Shown piece after piece: positions 28,403 through 34,071 of a stretch of 34,071 bases of DNA (its first letter is position 1; the number at the start of each line of letters is the position of its first letter). The DNA comes from Chara braunii (Eukaryota; Streptophyta; Charophyceae; Charales; Characeae): positions 723,612 through 757,682 of the forward strand of contig BFEA01000412.1 of NCBI GenBank assembly GCA_003427395.1, written 5' to 3'. Made by a program: the position numbers and the translations under genes. The notes beneath the pieces are model-generated. The model saw only the letters and a list, made by a program, of their open reading frames with translations. It was not told the DNA's origin and ran no database searches.

Positions 28403-28527
28403 CGAGATGGCAGAGGAGGAATCAGGATTACAAGGAGACTGGCACTTGTCGTGGTAGGTGGTGGTGGTCCCGGGATTGATGGGTGCTCACTCATCATTGG
28501 GGCCAGAACGAACCACAGTCACGGTCT
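28403..28527. other. 3' flank of the carrier gene
   Basis: This is the sequence directly after the TAA stop. It forms the second part of the 230-bp unit that is duplicated downstream. No AATAAA signal was seen. Confidence 0.5.
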
Positions 28528-28757
28528 AGACGACTGAAAACCCACCTGTTCTGTATCTGTTCCTGCGGGTGTTTTGAAAAGGCGATGCCCCGGAAACAAG
28601 GCGAAAAGGGTGGTGCAACGTCTCTAGGAGATGTGACAGATGAAGGAATCAGGAATTACAGAGAGACTGGCACTTGTGGTGGTGATTGTAGGTGGTCGTC
28701 CCAGAATTGGTGGGTGCGTCATATGATTGGACCAACGACGAACCACAGTCATTGTGC
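28528..28757 (+). pseudogene. Tandem duplicate of the 3' end of the carrier gene
   Basis: Positions 28298-28527 (last ~105 bp of coding sequence and ~125 bp of 3' flank) recur at 28528-28757 with about 15-20% differences and small indels. Shared words include agacgactgaaaacc, aaaagg(g)tggtgcaac, gagactggcacttgt and acgaaccacagtca. Indels destroy the reading frame of the coding part, so it is a 3'-end gene fragment. The period is 230 bp. Confidence 0.85.
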
Positions 28758-28786
28758 TACTTCGTGATATTCATCATTATATATTC

Positions 28787-29335
28787 CCATCTGGCAATCC
28801 ATCTGGCAATCCATCAGGCAATCAGTCATCCTATTTTTATCTGGTAATCCATCTGGCAATCAGCCATTCTATTCTTAGCTGGCAGGCAATTTATCTGGCC
28901 ATCCATTTGACAATCAGGCATTCTATTTTTATCTGGCAATCCATCTGGCAATCAGGCATTCTATTTTGATCTGGCAATCCTTGTGGCAATCAGGCATTCT
29001 ATTTTTATCTGGGAATCCAGCTGGCATTCTGTCTGGCAATCAATCTTTCTATTTTTATCTGGCAATCCATCTGGCAATCAGGCATTCTATTTTTATCTGG
29101 CAATCCAGCTGTCAATCAGGCATTCTATTTTTATCTGGCAACCCAGCTGGCATTCTCTCTGGCAATCAATCTTTTTTTATTTTTATCTGGCAATCCAGCC
29201 GGCCATCCATCTGGCAATCCAGCCGGCCATCCATCTGGCAATCAGGCATTCTATTTTTATCCGACAATGCAGCTGGCAGTCCGTTTGGCAATTAGTCTCC
29301 TCTAATTTTTATCTGGCAATCCAGCTGGCCACTCA
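28787..29335. repeat. ATCTGGCAATC minisatellite array
   Basis: About 550 bp are built from atctggcaatc(c/a) words alternating with gcattctatttttatctggcaa, with larger periods of about 40-60 bp that vary along the array. It is free of stops in two overlapping frames over long stretches (peptides such as GNPSGNQS and FYFYLAI), a by-product of the repeat. No gene is called. Confidence 0.9.
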
Positions 29336-29560
29336 GCTGGTCAGCCATCCTGAGGTACATCAATCACTGTCACTCCTGGTATGCATGCTCTGCTGAGCAG
29401 ACCCCCATTCTAGGCAATCATGTGCATCATTTCCGGTCTGTGGGCGGATATTATGGTGGTAGGCATTTCAGTGTCTGACCTGGGTTTCTGCCGCCACCTC
29501 AGAAAATCCACAACTGAGAGGCCTAGAGCACAGCATTGTGAGAACCAACGAGTGTAGTAA
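29336..29560. other. Short unique segment between arrays
   Basis: Nothing recognisable was found. The sequence is non-repetitive within the window. Confidence 0.4.
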
Positions 29561-30050
29561 GCTATTTGGAGAACACCTCTGTGGAGAACTGTCCTGCTCG
29601 GTGGCTTGATCTTTTCCTGCCCAGGCCAGGCCAGACCAGGCCAGCTCTGTTTGCCCATATCGCATTATGTGTGGTGCCTATGCTTTTGGGAAGCTGTGTC
29701 TTGTCATGCAGGCACACAGTAATTTTTGCTGCCCAGGCCAAGCCAGCCCAGACCAGGCCAGACCAGGTCAGACGAGGTTGGCTGTGTAGCTATTTGGAGA
29801 ACACCTCTGTGGAGAACTGTCCTGCTCGGTGGCTTGATCTTTTCCTTCCCAGGCCAGGCCAGACCAGGCCAGCTCTGTTTGCCCAGATCGCATTATGTGT
29901 GGTGCCTATGCTTTTGGGAAGCTGTGTCTTGTCATGCAGGCACACAGTAATTCTTGCTGCCCAGGCCAGGCCAGGCCAGACGAGGTTGGCTGTGTCGTGC
30001 TTCCCAGGCCAGGCCAGGCCAGACCAGACCAGGTCAACAGGCACACAGTA
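29561..30050. repeat. 228-bp tandem repeat rich in CCAGG/CCAGA
   Basis: Two units start gctatttggagaacacctct at 29561 and 29789 and are almost identical over gtggcttgatcttttcct and gcattatgtgtggtgcctat. Each contains two ccaggccaggccagaccagg-type pentamer arrays. A third, partial unit made of the pentamer array and ggcacacagtaat lies at about 30004-30050. Long frames on both strands (A-R-P-D-Q types) come from the repeat. Confidence 0.92.
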
Positions 30051-30194
30051 ATCCTATGCCAGGTCTGTATGCAAAGCTTTGTGGGTGTAGGGGTTTCACG
30101 TAGGACACTGCCAACAGCAGGCATTTCCCTCTGATGATGGCAGTGACACCTGCAAATGATGAGAATCTGTACCTGGAACGAGGAAGAAGTAAAC

Positions 30195-30572
30195 ACAAGG
30201 GTGTTGTCCACGACGAAGTGCTGTCCCAACAAATTCAAGGAGTTTGTTTTTTTCTACCTATTTTTATTATAGCCTTCTTAAGAGCAACAGCGCGTGTCCC
30301 GCACGACACTAGGAGACACTTCGGGCCCAGGGCGGGACCAAAGAAGACACTTCGTTTTCTTTCTTTGTCCGCATGAGAAGTTAACAAGGGTGTTGTCCAC
30401 TACAAGTGCTGTCCCTCGAAAATTTAAGGAGTTGTCGTCTATCTATATAACCTTCTTAGAACGAAAGGCGGGTCTTGGGTGACGGTGTCCTGCTAGACAC
30501 TAGGAGATCCTTTGGGCCCAGGGTGGGCCCATAGAAGACAATTCGTTTTCCTTTTTTGTCCGCGTGTAGCTG
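30195..30572. repeat. 189-bp tandem repeat, two diverged units
   Basis: The word acaagggtgttgtccac occurs at 30195 and 30384. Both units continue with agtgctgtcc, aaggagtt, ccttctta, gacactaggaga, gggcccagggygg and gaagacaattcgtttt-like words. Divergence is clearly higher than in the neighbouring 228-bp array. No gene was found. Confidence 0.85.
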
Positions 30573-30664
30573 GGCCCTTCGTTTTTTAATTGGTCCGCTG
30601 TAGCTTTGTCATATTGCGCTGAGGAGGCAGTTTGGGCAGGGTCCACTCTTTCTTTTTCTTTTTT

Positions 30665-31720
30665 GCGGAGCTGTATTCGAATCCAGGGAGCACATCTCCC
30701 TGCCTGTATTCGAATCGAGAGAGCAGAGCTTCCTGCCTGTATTCGAACAGTGGGAGCAGGGCTTCCTGACTGTATTCAAATCGAGGAAGCATAGCTTCCT
30801 TCTGTGTTCGATGCAGGGGAGCAGGGCAGAGCTTCCTGACTGTTTCAGTTCCAGGAGCAGAGCAGAGCAGAGCTTCCTGTATTCAGAATCGAGGGAGCTG
30901 AGCAGAGCAGAGCAGAGCTTTCTGTATTTGAATTGTGGCAGCAGGAGCATAGCTTCTTGTATTTGAATTGTGGCAGCAGGAGCGGAGCTTCCTGTAGCTG
31001 AATTGTGGAAGCAGGAGTGGAGATTTTTTGTATTTGAATGGCGGGGGCAGGAGCAGTTCTTCCTGTATTTGAAGGCGGGAGCAGGAACAGAACTTCCTAT
31101 ATTTAAAAAATAGTGGGGCAGGAACAGAGCTTCCTGTATTTGAGTCGCGGAAGCAGGAGCAGAGGTGAATTGAGGGAACAGAGTTTCCTGTATTTGAATC
31201 AGGGAGCGGAGAGCAGAGTCTTCTGTATTCCAGTTGAGCGAGCAGAACCTCCTGTGTTTGAGTCGCAGGAGAAGAGCTTCATGCATTTGAATCAAGGTAG
31301 ACGAGCTTCCTGTACTCGAATCGGGGGAGAAGAGCGTCCTGTACTTGAATCGAGGGAACAGAGCTTCCTGAATTTGAGTTGAGAGCACAGCTTCCTGAAT
31401 TCAAATCGAGAGCAGAGCTTCTTGCATTGGAATCGAGGGAGAAGGGTCTGCTGTATTAAAAAAGAGGGAGCAGAGCTTCCGGTATTCGAATTGAGGGAGC
31501 AGAGCCTCCTGCTTTTGAATCAAGCAAGCAGTACAGGTTCCTGTATGCGAATCGAGTGAGCAGAACTTGCTGTCTTTGAATCGAGTGATCAGAGCTTTCT
31601 GTATTGGAATGGAGTGAGCAGCAGGGGCTCCTGTGTTCGAATCGCGGGAGCAGAGCATGCTGTACTTGAATCAAGAGAGCAGAGATTCCTGCCCTCGAAT
31701 CGAGGAAGCAGAGAAGCAGA
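30665..31720. repeat. ~30-bp minisatellite array (GAGCAGAGCTTCCTG)
   Basis: More than 30 imperfect units of the form ttcgaatcgagggagcagagcttcctgtat, with unit length varying between about 27 and 42 bp, span ~1.05 kb. The minus strand stays open for up to 259 codons (30609-31388), with peptides such as KLCSLDSNTGR. That frame shifts between units and lacks any other support, so it is treated as an artefact. Confidence 0.92.
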
Positions 31721-32342
31721 GATTCTCCGAAAGCAACTGCACACCTTGCCTGCGTGCATGAACAGTGCCATTCCAACCTAAGGTAGGGGCCAGAGCTTCA
31801 GGTGTTCAGGGTAGGGCTACTGCGATGGTCGGTGGTTGAAGCCGCTGGACAGTGTCAGATGATAAGTCTCAGTTGAAGCACATGCGATGTGCTGCAGTTG
31901 AAGCATCTGGCAGCTGATGCGGACTGCAGAGGACAGACGAGGAGATAGGAGAGAAGGGAGGGGATAAACCAGGGAAGAAGAGAAGCCTCAGAGGTGAGTG
32001 GCTTTTTCTGAGGAAGGAGAGCTGGTGAGAATTCATGCACACGCGCAAGGACTTGCGTGAGCTGAGGGTGTGATAGTGAGAGAGTGTCGTCAGCTGGGAA
32101 GGTGGTGATCGTGCTGCTAGTTTGTGTTGCCGTTCAAATATGCCGGAGGGGAGCAGTCGAAGACAGTCAATCGAGGGTGCTTTGGGTGAAGGTCAGTTTT
32201 CTGGACTTTGTCACCCGTTTGGTTCTTTTATGGTGATTGGTCTTTTCTTTGCTTTTTTTGAGAATTTTTAAGATAGACTTTGATCGACGTTTCTCAACTC
32301 GATGGAGTGGGAATGTGCAGGGAGATAGGAATGAGGGACAAT

Positions 32343-32344
<2 letters not shown>
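31721..32344. other. Region without recognisable genes
   Basis: The sequence is of ordinary composition and contains no long frame. A word pair agttgaagca(c/t) near 31873 and 31897 is the only short repeat noticed. Confidence 0.4.
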
Positions 32345-32379
<35 letters not shown>

Positions 32380-32389
32380 AAAAGAAGGT

Positions 32390-32449
<60 letters not shown>
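32345..32449 (+). repeat. Poly(G) tracts of 34 and 60 bases
   Basis: Thirty-four consecutive G (32345-32378) and sixty consecutive G (32390-32449) are separated by aaaaagaaggt. These lengths are extreme for genomic DNA and may be inaccurate or partly artefactual. Minus-strand polyproline frames across it are not genes. Confidence 0.9.
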
Positions 32450-32450
<1 letters not shown>

Positions 32451-32990
32451 GGAGGAGGGAAAACGAACATCATCGAGGTGGAGATTGGGATATGATCGCC
32501 GGGAAGAAGGATTCATGAGGCAGGCGATTGGGTCACCGAGGGTGTGGGCGGGAAGACAGGATGGGGAAAGTGATTGTACAATCACGGAAGTTGGGGGGAG
32601 AGGCCCCAGTTTGAGATTCAGCTCCCTCTGTTTTTTTGGTATGTGTAATAGTGTACCATAATTTCTCGAATTGTGCATGCTATCCTTAACTGCACAGTTG
32701 CCGTGCTCATCTTCTTTGTATCTTTACAATCTTGACGGCTGTGATATCCTGGCTTACCGATCGCCTTCTATACCTCTCACATCATAGCGGTCACTACCAT
32801 CTTCCTACAGCACAATGCGCTCCAATCATGGTTCCGTACGGTCATGATCCGGGTGGCAAGGACCCCTGTGTGGATTGGCCGTAAGAGCCAAGGGTCACCC
32901 GAAAAGGAGCCGATCTGTATCTCAGTTGTTGCCTTTTGTTTTTCTGCTTACATGCTGCACACTCACAGGCCATGTATCTATCACACAGAC
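32450..32990. other. Region without recognisable genes
   Basis: No credible frame, RNA gene or repeat was identified here. Confidence 0.4.
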
Positions 32991-33620
32991 ACACACTTGC
33001 TGGAGGAGTCTTCTGTCTTAGGTAAGTTGTCTCTTATCTTCTTCCTACTCTTTGGGAGTGATGCGAGTGTGTAGTTTGAGATGAATGTCGGGAATCCCAA
33101 TGCTGTTATATTTGTTTGTTTTTGGTAAACGACTTTTTGGTTTTGTGGGCCGATGCGGAATGCTCTCTCCAAGTTTTTTTGGACCTTTGAGGGGGTCGGG
33201 TCGGTGCCGCCTTGCTGGAGTAGTCTTTACATTGTAGGTAAGTTGCCTTCTGTCCTCCATCCCATTATGGTTTCAAATATATATGTATACATATGTATAT
33301 GTGCAAGTGTGCCGCTTTGGCGGCAGACGGGTGGCAAGGACCCCTGTCATCTACAATTGTAGGACCCCTGCTTTGGCGGCAAGTGTATATGTGCAAGTGT
33401 AGCGGCAGACGGGTGTTGTAGATGTATATGTGCAAGTGTGCCGCTTCGGCGGCAGACGAGTGGCAACGACCCCTGCCGCCGTGCTGGAGTAGTCTTCCAT
33501 TGTAGGTAAGTTGCCTTCTGTCCTCCATCCCATTATGGTTTCAAATACATATGTATACATATGTATATGCGCAAGTGTGCCGCTTTGGCGGCAGACCCCT
33601 GGCAAGGACCCCTGTCATCC
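32991..33620. repeat. 269-bp tandem repeat carrying splice-donor-like AGGTAAGT
   Basis: The word tgctggagtagtctt occurs at 33213 and 33482. Each is followed by attgtaggtaagttgccttc, a tccatcccattatggtttca word, tatgtatacatatgtatat and gcaagtgtgccgctt(t/c)ggcggcagac. Shorter internal copies of the last part occur at about 33374-33400 and 33424-33455. A more distant version of the first part is at 32998-33030 (tgctggaggagtctt..aggtaagtt). No gene was recognised. Confidence 0.88.
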
Positions 33621-33751
33621 CTTAAGGACACTTGGCGCTGAACCACACAAATGTAGCCAACCTTGCATTTTCTGTTATATTGCTTATCTATACTTTTTGG
33701 CTTGTGGTGATTTGTGAAGGGAATGAGAGAGAGAATCTGGGGTCTTTTTAA

Positions 33752-33779
33752 ACACACACACACACACACACACACACAC
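33752..33779. repeat. (CA)n microsatellite
   Basis: About 14 perfect CA units. Confidence 0.97.
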
Positions 33780-33824
33780 GATGACAACCACTACTCTACT
33801 CATCTACAACACCCCAACATATAA

Positions 33825-34031
33825 TGTCCAAGTTGTAGACAGGGGCTGGAACGGCAATGCCTCTACAATTGCGGTCGACGTGCCTCTGTGTTCCTAGCAT
33901 GTAGGAGCCACGTAACCTGTGACATCTGTCTGTGCTGTGCCATTCGATGCAGCAACTGTGACTGCGAAAATTGGATGCGGTGCTTCCATAGCCCACACCC
34001 GAACCGGTCCTGTCCGGTCGCCACTTGCCAT

Positions 34032-34062
<31 letters not shown>

Positions 34063-34071
34063 GTGCAACCC
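33825..34071 (+). CDS. Cysteine-rich open frame, fragment, unknown
   Basis: This frame is open from directly after a TAA (33822-33824) through the 3' edge of the window and has no ATG near its start. It encodes about 70 residues with some 15 cysteines in zinc-finger-like spacing: CPSC, then CLYNC, a central CDICLCC, CSNCDC and ENWMRCFH. A T run of about 29 (phenylalanine codons) and the window edge follow. Such clusters occur in zinc-binding domains of many proteins, including transposon proteins, but I do not recognise a specific family. It could be an internal exon or an element remnant, and the opposite strand is also open here. Confidence 0.25.

Noticed and set aside
30609-31388. 259-codon minus-strand protein with SNTGR repeats
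   Set aside because: It is built entirely from the ~30-bp minisatellite with variable unit length and no conserved start or domain.
32268-32678. Polyproline/polyglycine proteins
   Set aside because: They are translations of the poly(G) tracts.

Overview
The window looks like a repeat-rich nuclear contig from a green plant, most likely a streptophyte (charophyte-type) alga. That is inferred from three things. The one intact gene is a plant-type EF-hand/mitochondrial-carrier fusion related to Arabidopsis SAMTL. The best-preserved retroelement is a Penelope-like element with the endonuclease in front of the reverse transcriptase, the arrangement described for the Chlamys (green lineage) and Naiad groups. 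The rest is AT-rich, nested, decayed mobile DNA and tandem repeats. No prokaryotic features were seen, and the species cannot be fixed from the sequence alone.

Layout. Positions 1-12135 are dominated by one family of about 758-bp non-autonomous elements, called family A here. It has six copies plus a diverged relative. Its ends are GC-rich with CCGAACGTTCGG-type palindromes, it contains two ~200-bp internal direct repeats, and several copies sit in (TA)n tracts. One copy (3567-4154 plus 7695-~7810) is split by a ~3.5-kb Penelope-like element (4155-7694). That element has a GIY-YIG domain, a broken reverse transcriptase and a hammerhead-ribozyme-like motif near its 3' end. A second hammerhead-like motif (12260-12296) lies in the loop of a ~55-bp-armed inverted repeat at 12160-12365.

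Positions ~12.4-23.4 kb hold no recognisable intact gene. I see faint LTR-retrotransposon landmarks, a ~945-bp tandem duplication whose second copy carries a 514-bp MITE-like insertion, 92-bp and 3x210-bp tandem repeats, and two tRNA-like fragments.

Positions 23.9-28.4 kb contain a 12-bp minisatellite with higher-order structure, then the only convincing intact gene: an intronless ORF (24566-28402, 1278 aa) with a very long low-complexity N-terminus, an EF-hand and three mitochondrial-carrier repeats. The last ~105 bp of its coding region plus ~125 bp of 3' flank are duplicated in tandem just downstream.

Positions 28.8-33.8 kb are a run of unrelated tandem arrays: a TCTGGCAATC-type array, CCAGG-rich 228-bp units, 189-bp units, a ~30-bp GAGCAGAGCTTCCTG array, poly(G) tracts of 34 and 60 bases, and 269-bp units carrying splice-donor-like AGGTAAGT. 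The right edge carries a small cysteine-rich open frame of unknown identity.

The genes do not form a pathway: one host gene sits among mobile and tandem repeats. The items most worth following up are the permuted Penelope-like element with its ribozyme motif and the hairpin-enclosed hammerhead motif.
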